A stretch of DNA of 64,000 bases from Microbacterium sp. B35-30 (GTDB lineage Bacteria; Actinomycetota; Actinomycetes; Actinomycetales; Microbacteriaceae): assembly GCF_010634855.1 (NCBI RefSeq), contig NZ_MWLQ01000003.1, forward strand, positions 62,001 to 126,000, given 5' to 3'. How positions within the stretch are numbered: the first letter of the stretch is position 1; every line of letters begins with the position of its first letter. Of this stretch, positions 56,109 to 64,000 are shown one piece after another. A program made the translations under genes and the position numbers. The notes under the pieces are model-generated. The model saw only the letters and a program-made list of their open reading frames with translations, was not told the origin of the DNA and did no database searches.

Positions 56109-57502
56109 CAGCCGATCACCACCCTGGGCCGGCTGCGGACGGCGTCCGAGATCCGCAGCAGCAGCGCCACGATGATCCAGTTCGCCACGAGCGACGAACC
56201 GCCCGCCGCGAGGAACGGCGTCGTGAGGCCGGTGAGGGGGATCAGGCGGGTGACGCCGCCGACCATGATGAACACCTGCAGCGCGATCGTGAACGACAGG
56301 CCGGTGGCGAGCAGCTTGCCGAAGTCGTCCTGTCCGGCCAGGCCGATGCGGATGCCGCGGCTCGTGAAGACCATGTACAGGCAGAGGATGGCGAACACGC
56401 CGATGAGGCCGAGCTCCTCGCCGAGGGCCGGCAGGATGTAGTCGCTCTCCGCGACCGGCGTCAGGTACGGCCGCCCCTGCCCGAGCCCGGTGCCCAGCAG
56501 GCCGCCGCTGGCCATGCCGAAGATGCCGTTGACGAGCTGGAAGCTGGAGTTGTCCATCAGCGCGGGGTTGAAGGCATCCAGCCAGTTGGTGAACCGCGCG
56601 CCCACGTACGGGAGGATCCGGGACGCGAGGAACGCACCCGACACCGCGAGCACCACGCCGATGAGCACCCAGCTGGTCTTGCCCGTCGCGACGTAGAGCA
56701 TGGCGACGAACATGCCGAAGATGAGCACGCCGGTGCCGAGGTCGCGCTGCAGCACGATGATGCCGAGCGAGATGAGCCAGATGACCAGCAGCGGGCCCAG
56801 CTCGCGTGCGCGCGGCCACGTCATGCCGAGGAACCGGGTGCCGGTCGACGTGAGGCTTTCGCGGGTGCGCACGAGGTAACCGGCGAAGAAGATGGCGAGG
56901 GCGATCTTGGCGAGCTCGCCCGGCTGGAACGTGAAGATGCCGAGGTCGACCCACACGTCGGCGTTGCCGCCGCCGCTCAGCCCGGGGATCACCGGAAGCA
57001 CCAGGAGCACGATGCCGACGAACCCGAAGATGTACGTGTAGCGGAACAGCACGCGGTAGTTGTGCAGGAACATCACCACGAGGATCGCCGCGATCAGGGC
57101 GATCGCCGCCCACGCGAGCTGCCGCGTCGAGTACGCCTCCCACCCGTGGCGCTCCCACTGGAGGTCGAGCCGGTAGATCATGGCGAGGCCCAGCCCCGTG
57201 AGGAGCGTCGCGATGGGCACGACGAACGGATCGGCCGCGCGGGCGCGCAGGCGCAGCAGGATGTGCAGCGCGATCACGAGGGCGGTGAGGCCGCCGCAGT
57301 ACACCAGGAAGGTCCAGTCGATGGCACCGAGCGCGCCGAGCTGGACGAGCGCGATCGCCGAGCCGTTGATCGCGAACGCGAAGACCAGCAGGGCCAGCTC
57401 GCGGTTGCGCTGCGTCTGCGGCACGCGGATGCGGCGCAGCGCCCGCACCACCGCGGTGTCGGTCGAGACGGCGTCCGTCGGCGTGCTCGTGGAGGCGCTC
57501 AT
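56108..57502 (-). CDS. rodA: Peptidoglycan glycosyltransferase RodA (FtsW/RodA/SpoVE)
   Basis: This 464-residue SEDS-family protein has about 10-12 membrane segments. It polymerises lipid II glycans with its partner PBP. Family marks include QPGELAKIALAIFFAGYLVRTRESL, LGTGVLIFGMFVAMLYVATGK, and the C-terminal GVTRLIPLTGLTTPFLAAGGSSLVANWIIVALLLRISDA. In the PASTA-kinase operon this is called RodA, with pbpA; FtsW is the alternative paralogue. The start is ATG at 57502. Confidence 0.93.
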   Translation of the reverse strand: MSASTSTPTDAVSTDTAVVRALRRIRVPQTQRNRELALLVFAFAINGSAIALVQLGALGAIDWTFLVYCGGLTALVIALHILLRLRARAADPFVVPIATLLTGLGLAMIYRLDLQWERHGWEAYSTRQLAWAAIALIAAILVVMFLHNYRVLFRYTYIFGFVGIVLLVLPVIPGLSGGGNADVWVDLGIFTFQPGELAKIALAIFFAGYLVRTRESLTSTGTRFLGMTWPRARELGPLLVIWLISLGIIVLQRDLGTGVLIFGMFVAMLYVATGKTSWVLIGVVLAVSGAFLASRILPYVGARFTNWLDAFNPALMDNSSFQLVNGIFGMASGGLLGTGLGQGRPYLTPVAESDYILPALGEELGLIGVFAILCLYMVFTSRGIRIGLAGQDDFGKLLATGLSFTIALQVFIMVGGVTRLIPLTGLTTPFLAAGGSSLVANWIIVALLLRISDAVRSRPRVVIG

Positions 57503-58737
57503 CCGCCTCCTCCCGACAGGTCGCTGATTCCGGACACGATCTGGCGCGCGTGAGAGAGCGAGTTCGCCGAGATCGTCCCCTCCACGGTCGCACGGGCGAA
57601 GTCCGACAGCGAATCGAGGGGGATCTCGGTGTCCTCGTACGGCGTCGACAGCGAGATCGGCCCGATGTTCTGCTGCACGCCCTGATAGATCACGACGGTG
57701 TCCTCATCCGCGCCCACGTAGTAGCGCGTCTGCGTCCACTGGTAGCCGAGCCAGGCGGCGCCGGCGAGGATGACGAGCACGAGAGCCAGCCCGACGATCC
57801 ATCCGATCCGGCGGCGGCGCGCACGTCGGCGGTCTTCCTCGATGAGCTCCTCGAGGAACTCCGCGGCGGGCTCGAAGTGCGTGGGCTCGTTCGCCGCCTG
57901 CCGGTTGGGGTGCAGCCAGCTGGTGCGTCCGGGACGCGCCGCGGGCACCTCGACGCCGGTCGGGTTGGAGGCGGACCCCACGATCGTGGGCGTGCCGGAG
58001 AAGAGCGGATGCTGCCCGCCGACGTCGACGATGACGATCGTGACGTTGTCGGGGGCGCCGCCGTCGAGGGCCTGCTTCAGGAGGCTGTCGGCGGTGCGGC
58101 CGGGGGCGAGCCCGAGACCCATCGCCTTGGCGGTGTGCGGGTCGTCGACGACGCCCGAGAGCCCGTCCGAGCACAGCAGCCACCGGTCGCCCGGCTGCGT
58201 CGGCATGATGAATGTGTCGAGCTCTGGATCGGTGTCCATGTCGCCGAGCACGCGCATCAGCACGGAGCGCCGCGGGTGGTACCGGGCCTCTTCGGGCGTG
58301 ATGCGGCCCGAGTCGACGAGGCGCTGCACGAACGTGTGGTCGGTGGTGATCTGCGTGAGGGCGCCGTCGCGGTACAGGTAGATGCGCGAGTCGCCGATGT
58401 GGGCGATGACGGCGTAGTCGTCGACCATGATCAGCGCGCTGACGGTCGTGCCCATGCCGGCGAGCTCGGGACGGAGGTTGACCGTGTCGGCGAGGTCGAC
58501 CGCGGCATCCGATATCGCGTCGCCCAGCGCCCGCTCGGCATCGGACGTCGAGTCGTAGGGGCGGTCGAGCGCCTGCAGGCGCGTGATGGCGATGCTCGAG
58601 GCGACGTCACCGCCGGCGTGGCCGCCCATCCCGTCGGCGACGACGAACAGGTTCGAGCCGGCGTAGCCCGAGTCCTGGTTGTTGGAGCGCACCTTGCCGG
58701 TGTGCGAGATGGCGGCGCTCGAGCCCTGAAAGACCAT
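57499..58737 (-). CDS. pstP: PP2C-type Ser/Thr protein phosphatase PstP
   Basis: This 412-residue metal-dependent phosphatase has its N-terminal catalytic domain (residues 6-240) with the PP2C motifs SHTGKVRSNNQDSG, VVADGMGGHAGGDVAS, MGTTVSALI, VIAHIGDSRIYLYRDG and LLCSDGLSGVV. A basic linker, one membrane helix (IGWIVGLALVLVILAGAAWLGY) and an extracellular domain follow. It counters PknA/PknB. It shares a four-base overlap with rodA. The length is standard. Confidence 0.95.
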   Translation of the reverse strand: MVFQGSSAAISHTGKVRSNNQDSGYAGSNLFVVADGMGGHAGGDVASSIAITRLQALDRPYDSTSDAERALGDAISDAAVDLADTVNLRPELAGMGTTVSALIMVDDYAVIAHIGDSRIYLYRDGALTQITTDHTFVQRLVDSGRITPEEARYHPRRSVLMRVLGDMDTDPELDTFIMPTQPGDRWLLCSDGLSGVVDDPHTAKAMGLGLAPGRTADSLLKQALDGGAPDNVTIVIVDVGGQHPLFSGTPTIVGSASNPTGVEVPAARPGRTSWLHPNRQAANEPTHFEPAAEFLEELIEEDRRRARRRRIGWIVGLALVLVILAGAAWLGYQWTQTRYYVGADEDTVVIYQGVQQNIGPISLSTPYEDTEIPLDSLSDFARATVEGTISANSLSHARQIVSGISDLSGGGG

Positions 58738-58755
58738 ATGCGAGGGGTCCGCCCG

Positions 58756-59298
58756 CTACTTCCGCAGCTCGAACGTCGTCGCGCCGACCTTGATCGGTGC
58801 GCCGATGTTCACGGGGACGGGAGCGGTGACGCGGGCGCCGTCGTGCCAGGTGCCGTTCGTCGAGTCGAGGTCCTGGATCATCCACTGGTCGCCCCACAGC
58901 ACCAGGCGGGCGTGGTGGCTCGAGGTGTAGTCGTCGCGGATGACGAGCCCCGACTCGCTCGAGCGCCCGATCGTGAGCGGCTCGTTGCCGAGGGGGAGCT
59001 CGAGTCCCGTCTTCGGGCCGCTCGTGATGACGATGCGCGACACGGCCGCGGTGGTCGCGGGCCCGCCCGGCTGTGCGGGCGCCGCCGAGCCCGAGGCGGC
59101 GGGCCCTGTCAACGAGGCGCCGGCAGCGCCTCCCCCGGTCGCAGAGCCTGTCGAAGCGGCCGCGACTGCGGCATCCGGCATCCGGCGCACCTTCACGCCG
59201 AACAGGTCGGCACGCAGCGAATACACGACGGCGAAGACGAACGCCCACAGCAGGACCAGGAATCCGATGCGCAGCAGCAGCAGGGTGAGCTCGCTCAT
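58756..59298 (-). CDS. fhaB: FHA domain protein FhaB (FipA)
   Basis: This 180-residue protein has an N-terminal membrane helix (LTLLLLRIGFLVLLWAFVFAVVYSL), an Ala/Gly-rich linker and a C-terminal FHA domain (LTIGRSSESGLVIRDDYTSSHHARLVLWGDQWMIQDLDSTNGTWHDGARV). That domain reads phosphothreonine made by PknA/PknB. It is linked to FtsZ and septum placement in mycobacteria. The start overlaps the fhaA stop by four bases. Confidence 0.93.
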   Translation of the reverse strand: MSELTLLLLRIGFLVLLWAFVFAVVYSLRADLFGVKVRRMPDAAVAAASTGSATGGGAAGASLTGPAASGSAAPAQPGGPATTAAVSRIVITSGPKTGLELPLGNEPLTIGRSSESGLVIRDDYTSSHHARLVLWGDQWMIQDLDSTNGTWHDGARVTAPVPVNIGAPIKVGATTFELRK

Positions 59299-60047
59299 GC
59301 CAGCGGCCCCCTCTCCTGCGCGTCGTAGGCGTCGAAGGCCCGTGTGGCGTCGTCGACGGGTGCCGGGGGGCGGGGCGTCGAGGCCTGCGCGACGACCCGG
59401 AACACGATGTCGGTGCGGCCGATGCGGACGGTCGAATCCGGCGGCAGCGCGGCCTCTCCGACCTTGCGGCCGTCGAGCAGCGTGCCGTTCGTCGAGCCCA
59501 GATCGCGGACCATGGCGCGCTCGCCGTCCCACAGGATCTCGACGTGCTTGCGGCTGGTGCCCGAGTCGGCGACGGTGATGTCGGCGTCGCTGCCGCGGCC
59601 GATGACCGTGCGTGATTTGGTGAGCGGGATGCGGCGGCCCTCGACATCCACCACACCGCGCCAGGCGACCCGCCCGCCCTGCGCCGTCGAGGACTCGACC
59701 CGCAGCGTGCCGGTGGAGAGGTCGTCGTCGCGTCGCAGCGAGATCGTCACCGGACCGGCGAACGAGTAGCCCTGGGCCTTCGCATGCGCGTGCACGAGCG
59801 TGTCGAGCTCGTGCGTGAGCGCGTCGCCGAGCGCCGAGATGCGGTCGTCGTCGGCAGGCGACAGCCGGACGGTGAACGTGTTGGGTGCGAGGATGCGGTC
59901 GCGGCTGACCACAGCCGCCTTCTTGTCGAGCTCGCTGCGCAGGGCGGACGCGATCTCGACAGGCTGGATGCCGCTGCGGAAGGTCTTCGCGAACGCGCTG
60001 TTCACAGCGCGTTCGAGACCTTTCTCGAAGCTGTCAAGTAGTCCCAC
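59295..60047 (-). CDS. fhaA: FHA domain protein FhaA (DUF3662 plus FHA)
   Basis: This 250-residue protein has an N-terminal DUF3662 domain (MGLLDSFEKGLERAVNSAFAKTFRSGIQPVEIASALRSELDKKAAVVSRDRI) and a C-terminal FHA domain (VIGRGSDADITVADSGTSRKHVEILWDGERAMVRDLGSTNGTLLDGRKVGE). FhaA binds phosphorylated partners such as MurJ in mycobacteria. It is the first gene of the kinase operon, so the promoter lies in 60048-60170. It is shorter than mycobacterial FhaA, which has a longer linker. Confidence 0.93.
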   Translation of the reverse strand: MGLLDSFEKGLERAVNSAFAKTFRSGIQPVEIASALRSELDKKAAVVSRDRILAPNTFTVRLSPADDDRISALGDALTHELDTLVHAHAKAQGYSFAGPVTISLRRDDDLSTGTLRVESSTAQGGRVAWRGVVDVEGRRIPLTKSRTVIGRGSDADITVADSGTSRKHVEILWDGERAMVRDLGSTNGTLLDGRKVGEAALPPDSTVRIGRTDIVFRVVAQASTPRPPAPVDDATRAFDAYDAQERGPLA

Positions 60048-60134
60048 GGAGCTCCTCTGGAGGGGGATGCCGGTTGCTACATGCTAATTGCACAGCCTGT
60101 GCCGGCGATGGACCACGCTCGCGACCGGGCCGAG

Positions 60135-60164
60135 TTAGAAGCAGGCCGCGACGCATGATATCCT
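60135..60164 (+). promoter_or_regulatory. Candidate promoter of tRNA-Leu
   Basis: TTAGAA (60135-60140) and TATCCT (60159-60164) are 18 bases apart and 42 bases before the tRNA gene. Confidence 0.35.
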
Positions 60165-60205
60165 CGGCAAGTTGAGTTTCGCGGGATCTTCGGATGCCGT
60201 GGCTC

Positions 60206-60289
60206 GCGCGAGTGGCGGAATAGGCAGACGCGCTGGCTTCAGGTGCCAGTGCCCGAAAGGGCGTGGGGGTTCAACTCCCCCCTCGCGCA
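60206..60289 (+). tRNA. tRNA-Leu (CAG)
   Basis: This 84-base class II tRNA has acceptor GCGCGAG / CTCGCGC, anticodon loop CTTCAGG (anticodon CAG), a variable arm TGCCCGAAAGGGCGT and T-loop GTTCAAC. The CCA is not encoded. Confidence 0.95.
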
Positions 60290-60299
60290 CACAGCGCAA

Positions 60300-60327
60300 G
60301 AAGGGCTCCCCGGAAGGGGAGCCCTTC
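60300..60327 (+). terminator. Terminator after tRNA-Leu
   Basis: Perfect 12 bp stem (GAAGGGCTCCCC / GGGGAGCCCTTC, GGAA loop). It lies between the tRNA and the convergent PhoD gene and can serve both. Confidence 0.85.
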
Positions 60328-60343
60328 TCCGTATCCCGATGTG

Positions 60344-63181
60344 TCAGCGGCGCCCGAAGACCGTCAGCTCGGCTGCTCCGCCCCACACGCCGCCCTGCTG
60401 GCTCGACAGGCCGACGAGCTTCACGTAGCGCGCCCGCGTCGCCGCGAAGGGCACGTTGGTCTGGGCGGTGCCGTCGGGGAACGCGCCGGCCGCAACGGCC
60501 GAGCCCCAGGTCGCGTTGTCGTTCGAGAGGTAGATCTCGTACCCCTTCATGCGCCCGTTGGTGCCGACCTGGCGTGGCAGGTGACCGAGTCCTTCCACCG
60601 AGTGCTCACTGCCAAGGTCGAGCGTGATCCAGTGCGGATACGCCGGCACCTGCGACGACCATCGCGTGTGCCAGAAGGTCGCGGGGTTTCCGTCGATCGC
60701 CCTGACCGCGGCATCCCCGGGCGCCTCCTCGCTGCTCACGCCCGCGATCGACAGGCGCGACCGCGGAATCACGCCGGCCGGCAGCACGTTCACGGCGCCG
60801 GCGGCCGAGACCGTTCCCTCCGAGCGACGCGGCTTGTACGTGCCTGTGACGGACAGTTCGGCGCTGCCGGCAGCGGCGTCGGCCGGAGCGGTGACGGCCC
60901 AGGTCGTGCGGACGAGCTCCCCGTGGGCGAGTTCATCGAACTCTGCCGGCGACGTCGCCTCGACCCTCCATCCGGCCGGAACGCGCAGGTCGACCGCGAT
61001 CGAGTGCATGCGCTTCGCCGAGTTGTTCGTGAATGCGGTGGTCACGATGGTCGCCTCGCCCGGGACGACCTCGACGGCGCCCTCGAAGGCCACCCACGCG
61101 TCCTGGGGTGACAAGCGCTCGCTGTCGGTGGAGACCTCGAAGATGCGCGCGCCGTCGCGGTTGATCCACGTCGCGGTGAGCGTCTCCGGCTTGACCGTCG
61201 TGTCGACCTCGAGGCGAACGAACACATGCGGCTCGACCGCGCTGTGCACGAGTGACGGATGCGGCACGTTGAGGCTCGGGATCACCGAGCTGTGCATCGG
61301 GCTGACGATGAACTGCCAGAACTCGTCGTAGCCGACGCGGTGCCCGTAGTCGAGTGCGCGCGAGACGTGGATGTCGCCCCCGAGCAGGAACACTCCTCCG
61401 ATGCGGTTCTCCTTGACGAAGTCGAGGATCATGTCGCGCTCGTGCGCGTACGTTCCCCAGTCGTCCGACTCGCCGTTCTGCTTGTCGTCCCAGATCATGC
61501 CCGTGGCCAGGCACTTGAAGGTCGCCGTGCTGGCCAGCAGCTTCTGCTGCAGCCACTCCCACTGGACGCGGCCGATGGCCGTGGTCTTCGCGGAGTCGGC
61601 CCAGCTCTGCTCGGTGCGGCTGAACCAGCGGGGGTCGAGCACGAAGAACTCGATCGGGCCCCGGCGGAACGACGTGTAGATCCCCTCGCCGGCCTCGGTG
61701 CGCACGGTGAGCGGCATGCCCGCGAGGTCGTGGCCGAACGTCGCGTTGGCGCGGTAGTCGACGAAGGCCGTGCGGTTGTTCCGCTTGCCCGCGAGGTCGC
61801 CGTGCACGTCGTTGCCCCCGAAGTCGTGGTCGTCCCACGTCGCCCAGATCGGCATCGAGCGCGTCACCGCGTTCACCTGAGGCACCTGGAGGAAGCCCCG
61901 CTGCTTCGACCGCGCCGTCACGAGGTTGGTGCTGTCGATGTAGGGGGTGTCACCCAGCATGACGAACGCCTCGCAGCCTTCGGCACGGATGCGATCCCAG
62001 ATGTGGTTGGACTCGGTCCACACGCAGGACCCGAGGCCCATGACGAGCTTCGCCGGCTTGTTCTCCGGTGCCGCCGTCACGAAGGAGCCGCTGATGTCGA
62101 GCCCGGGGATGGGCTCGCCCGCCGGGGTGATCGAGTATGTGTAGGCGGTCTGCGGTCGGAGGCCCTGCAGGTCGAACAGCACGGTGCTGTCGTTGGCGGC
62201 TGACACGGATGCCTGGACCGTGCCCGATTCGCCATGCTCGGGCGTGAAGGCGCACACCCAGAGGCTTCGGTCCAGGAGGTCGTCGCCGGGGCGGAAGAGG
62301 ATCCGCGAGTGCTCGGTGCCGGTGTCACCGACGAGCGGGCCGGCGATCGGCTGCAGCGTCGGAACGACCTCGGGAGCGGTGCCCGCGATCACGGTCTGCA
62401 CGTACGAGGCGAGGGCGGTGAAGAACATCTCGCTGTCGGCGACGGCGCCCGCGGGCTGGATGGGCGCGCCGGTCGCGTTGTAGCACTTGTCGATGGTCAG
62501 GCTCGTCAGCAGGAAGCGCCCGCGGCCGTGTGCGCCTTCCAGGAGTGCCGGCGGGCGGCCGGTCGCGGTGCACGCGAGCAGCACGCGCATGCGCCGCCAG
62601 TCGAGCAGCGATTCCCAGCTGACGCGGATCTGCGTCGACCTGCCGGTGAAGACCTTGCCGTCCGACACGCGCAGGTGCGAGACGAGCGGGTGGTCGAGAG
62701 CGACCGGGTGGATCGTGTCGTAGTCGGTGTCGTTCCGGGTGGCGCCGAGCGGCGCCGGCAGATACGACACCGTGGAGTGGTACTGGTCGGACTGCGCCAT
62801 GTCGAGCACGACGCCGCCCGCCTCGACGAAGGCACGAATCGAGTCGGCGTGCGTGGTGATGTACGCGCCGTACGTCGGAGCGTTGTTGGTGAAGGTGCCG
62901 AAGGCGATGAGCTCGACGCCCTGCTCGGTGGCGGACTTCGCCGGGTCCAGGTCGACGACCGTGACCCCCGCCTTGCGCAGGAGTTCGGCGAGGCCGGTGG
63001 CGTTGGTCCAGGGGTCCCGGTACTCGAGCACGGCCGCGCGGAGGGACGTCACCGCGAGCGCCGGAGTGCTGGGAAGGACCACGGCGGCCGCCGCTGCTGC
63101 CGCGCCTCCCAGGAGGAAGCCGCGGCGGCCCGTGGTGAAGGCGCCGGAGGCGGACGATGTGGGCGGGGGCTTGCGGGTCAC
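60344..63181 (-). CDS. phoD: Secreted PhoD-type alkaline phosphatase with extra domains
   Basis: This 945-residue exoprotein has a Tat signal (RRGFLLGGAAAAAAAVVLPSTPALA, twin Arg at 19-20). Residues about 45-300 form a ThuA/glutamine-amidotransferase-like region (TDYDTIHPVALDHPLVSHL). Then come an Ig-like stretch, a PhoD metallophosphatase core (residues about 400-680; VMGLGSCVWTESNHIWDRI, MLGDTPYIDST, WATWDDHDFGGND, LLGGDIHVSRALDYG), a NEW3-like module and a C-terminal F5/8-type (discoidin) domain (AIDGNPATFWHTRWSSQVPAYPHWITLDLG). It probably frees phosphate from diesters or monoesters outside the cell. The start is GTG 63181 with CCAGGAGC ahead. Confidence 0.88.
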   Translation of the reverse strand: MTRKPPPTSSASGAFTTGRRGFLLGGAAAAAAAVVLPSTPALAVTSLRAAVLEYRDPWTNATGLAELLRKAGVTVVDLDPAKSATEQGVELIAFGTFTNNAPTYGAYITTHADSIRAFVEAGGVVLDMAQSDQYHSTVSYLPAPLGATRNDTDYDTIHPVALDHPLVSHLRVSDGKVFTGRSTQIRVSWESLLDWRRMRVLLACTATGRPPALLEGAHGRGRFLLTSLTIDKCYNATGAPIQPAGAVADSEMFFTALASYVQTVIAGTAPEVVPTLQPIAGPLVGDTGTEHSRILFRPGDDLLDRSLWVCAFTPEHGESGTVQASVSAANDSTVLFDLQGLRPQTAYTYSITPAGEPIPGLDISGSFVTAAPENKPAKLVMGLGSCVWTESNHIWDRIRAEGCEAFVMLGDTPYIDSTNLVTARSKQRGFLQVPQVNAVTRSMPIWATWDDHDFGGNDVHGDLAGKRNNRTAFVDYRANATFGHDLAGMPLTVRTEAGEGIYTSFRRGPIEFFVLDPRWFSRTEQSWADSAKTTAIGRVQWEWLQQKLLASTATFKCLATGMIWDDKQNGESDDWGTYAHERDMILDFVKENRIGGVFLLGGDIHVSRALDYGHRVGYDEFWQFIVSPMHSSVIPSLNVPHPSLVHSAVEPHVFVRLEVDTTVKPETLTATWINRDGARIFEVSTDSERLSPQDAWVAFEGAVEVVPGEATIVTTAFTNNSAKRMHSIAVDLRVPAGWRVEATSPAEFDELAHGELVRTTWAVTAPADAAAGSAELSVTGTYKPRRSEGTVSAAGAVNVLPAGVIPRSRLSIAGVSSEEAPGDAAVRAIDGNPATFWHTRWSSQVPAYPHWITLDLGSEHSVEGLGHLPRQVGTNGRMKGYEIYLSNDNATWGSAVAAGAFPDGTAQTNVPFAATRARYVKLVGLSSQQGGVWGGAAELTVFGRR

Positions 63182-63422
63182 GTGTGCTCCTGGGGATGTG
63201 CGCGCGTGGGCGCGGGCGTCGGCCTGCGAGGACCGCTGCGACCGGCGGGTACCGGGCGCGCTGCCAGTCTTCGGAGCGTCGGCGGTGCGTTTCAACGCGC
63301 CGCGCGAGTTGTCGAGACATGTTCGACCCGTGTTCACGGGCCTGTTCGTGCAGACCGGCGATTATCGGCGCGCGAAGGTGAACAACTCCCTCAGGGTGTC
63401 AGTGTCGTGTCAATACAAGTGC

Positions 63423-63914
63423 TCAGGCACCGTCGAGGGTCGGTGGCAGGGTGAAGACGATCTCCTCGATCTCGCGGCCGACGCCCGGGGCGTAGTCGAC
63501 GTTGCGCGACACCTCGGTGAACCCGACCTTCTGCAGCACGGCGATCGACGCGGCGTTGTGGGCGGCGGCGCGCGCGAACAGCGGGCGGATCGGCTCGCGC
63601 GAGATCAGCAGACGCAGCGCCGCGGTCGCGACGCCGCGGCCCCACGCGTGACGGGCGATCCAGAACGTGACCTCGCGGTCGCCGTCGATGGTGAACGAGG
63701 CCGCGGTGCCGGCGAAGCCGCCGTTCTCGGTGACCACGAAGGAGAGGACGTCCCCAGCGGCGCGCTCGCGGGCGATCCACGAATCGAACGCGGCGCGGTC
63801 GTCGGGATCCTGAGCGGTGAACGCGGCCATGGCGATGGCCTCGCGATCGCGCATCATCTCGAAGATCGCGTCGAGGTCGTCGTCATCCAGCGCCCGCAGC
63901 TCGATGTGGTTCAC
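63423..63914 (-). CDS. GNAT family N-acetyltransferase (RimJ/RimL type)
   Basis: This 163-residue acetyltransferase resembles the RimJ/RimL branch. The acetyl-CoA loop is ARHAWGRGVATAALRLL (about residues 81-97), with HNAASIAVLQKVGFTEVSRNVDYAPG after it. The start is set at GTG 63914 (NHIELRALDDDDLDAIFEMMRD), where homology starts; GTG 63944 has no ribosome-binding site. The substrate (protein N-terminus, aminoglycoside or other) is not evident. Confidence 0.88.
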   Translation of the reverse strand: MNHIELRALDDDDLDAIFEMMRDREAIAMAAFTAQDPDDRAAFDSWIARERAAGDVLSFVVTENGGFAGTAASFTIDGDREVTFWIARHAWGRGVATAALRLLISREPIRPLFARAAAHNAASIAVLQKVGFTEVSRNVDYAPGVGREIEEIVFTLPPTLDGA

Positions 63915-63969
63915 GAGCCCCACGCTAGCCACGGCATCCGTCACGGAGAAGAGCGCGCGGCATGTGGGC

Positions 63970-64000
63970 TCAGACGAAGCCGTGGATGCGGCGCAGCACT
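63970..64000 (-). CDS. Possible C-terminal end of a gene running off the window
   Basis: Reading inward from the edge gives VLRRIHGFV then TGA, on the same strand as the acetyltransferase gene and 56 bases upstream of its GTG start. This may be the tail of an upstream gene. Only nine codons are visible, so neither the gene nor its function can be confirmed. Confidence 0.3.
   Translation of the reverse strand, partial: VLRRIHGFV

Overview
The window looks like the replication-origin region of a high-GC actinobacterium of the family Microbacteriaceae, most probably Microbacterium or a close relative. This is judged from gene order, protein content and codon choice; no database search was possible. 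The order parB-parA / rsmG-jag-yidC-yidD-rnpA-rpmH / dnaA-dnaN-recF-DUF721-gyrB-gyrA / tRNA-Ile-tRNA-Ala / crgA-sortase-pabA-pknB-pknA-pbpA-rodA-pstP-fhaB-fhaA is the classical actinobacterial origin neighbourhood. A cluster of DnaA boxes between dnaA and dnaN marks oriC.

Layout. 1-8.5 kb: ssb (edge) and rpsF, a glutaryl-CoA-dehydrogenase-like enzyme, an FBP-domain protein, an aldehyde dehydrogenase/DUF779 pair with a GAF-containing activator, a VOC protein, a truncated haemoglobin and a coiled-coil protein. 8.5-11 kb: a flavohaemoprotein, divergent from an HTH/PIN toxin-antitoxin-like pair. 10.9-20 kb: cca, a methyltransferase, a secreted DUF6049 protein, murJ, trxB and trxA. 19.9-22 kb: a DGPF (YCII) protein with a SigJ/ECF42-type sigma factor. 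22.2-24.9 kb: parB and a parA with a very long N-terminal extension. 24.9-31.7 kb: 6.8 kb without any gene I can support. 31.7-34.9 kb: rsmG to rpmH. 35.2-45.4 kb: dnaA to gyrA and a DUF3566 membrane protein. 45.5-51 kb: two tRNAs, NUDIX, YbaK, cyclophilin, rhomboid, crgA, sortase and pabA. 51-60 kb: the Ser/Thr kinase, cell-elongation and FHA operon. 60.2-64 kb: tRNA-Leu, a large secreted PhoD-type phosphatase and a GNAT acetyltransferase.

The most unusual element is the gap between parA and rsmG. Fourteen copies of the ParB-binding site parS (consensus TGTTTCACGTGAAACA) lie within about 7.6 kb. One is inside the parA coding sequence, one overlaps the start region of rsmG, and twelve lie in the 6.8 kb with no recognisable gene. 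At least one segment of about 240 bp carrying a parS has been duplicated within the array. An inverted pair of segments looks like relics of a small gene. The picture is of an expanded bacterial centromere that has grown by duplication while its coding content decayed.

Functional themes that work together: replication initiation and clamp/gyrase functions (dnaA, dnaN, recF, gyrBA); origin segregation (parAB and the parS array); membrane-protein insertion (yidC, yidD, jag); cell-wall growth and its phospho-control (murJ, rodA, pbpA, pknA/B, pstP, fhaA/B, crgA); thiol redox (trxB/trxA); and probable NO/O2 handling (two globins).
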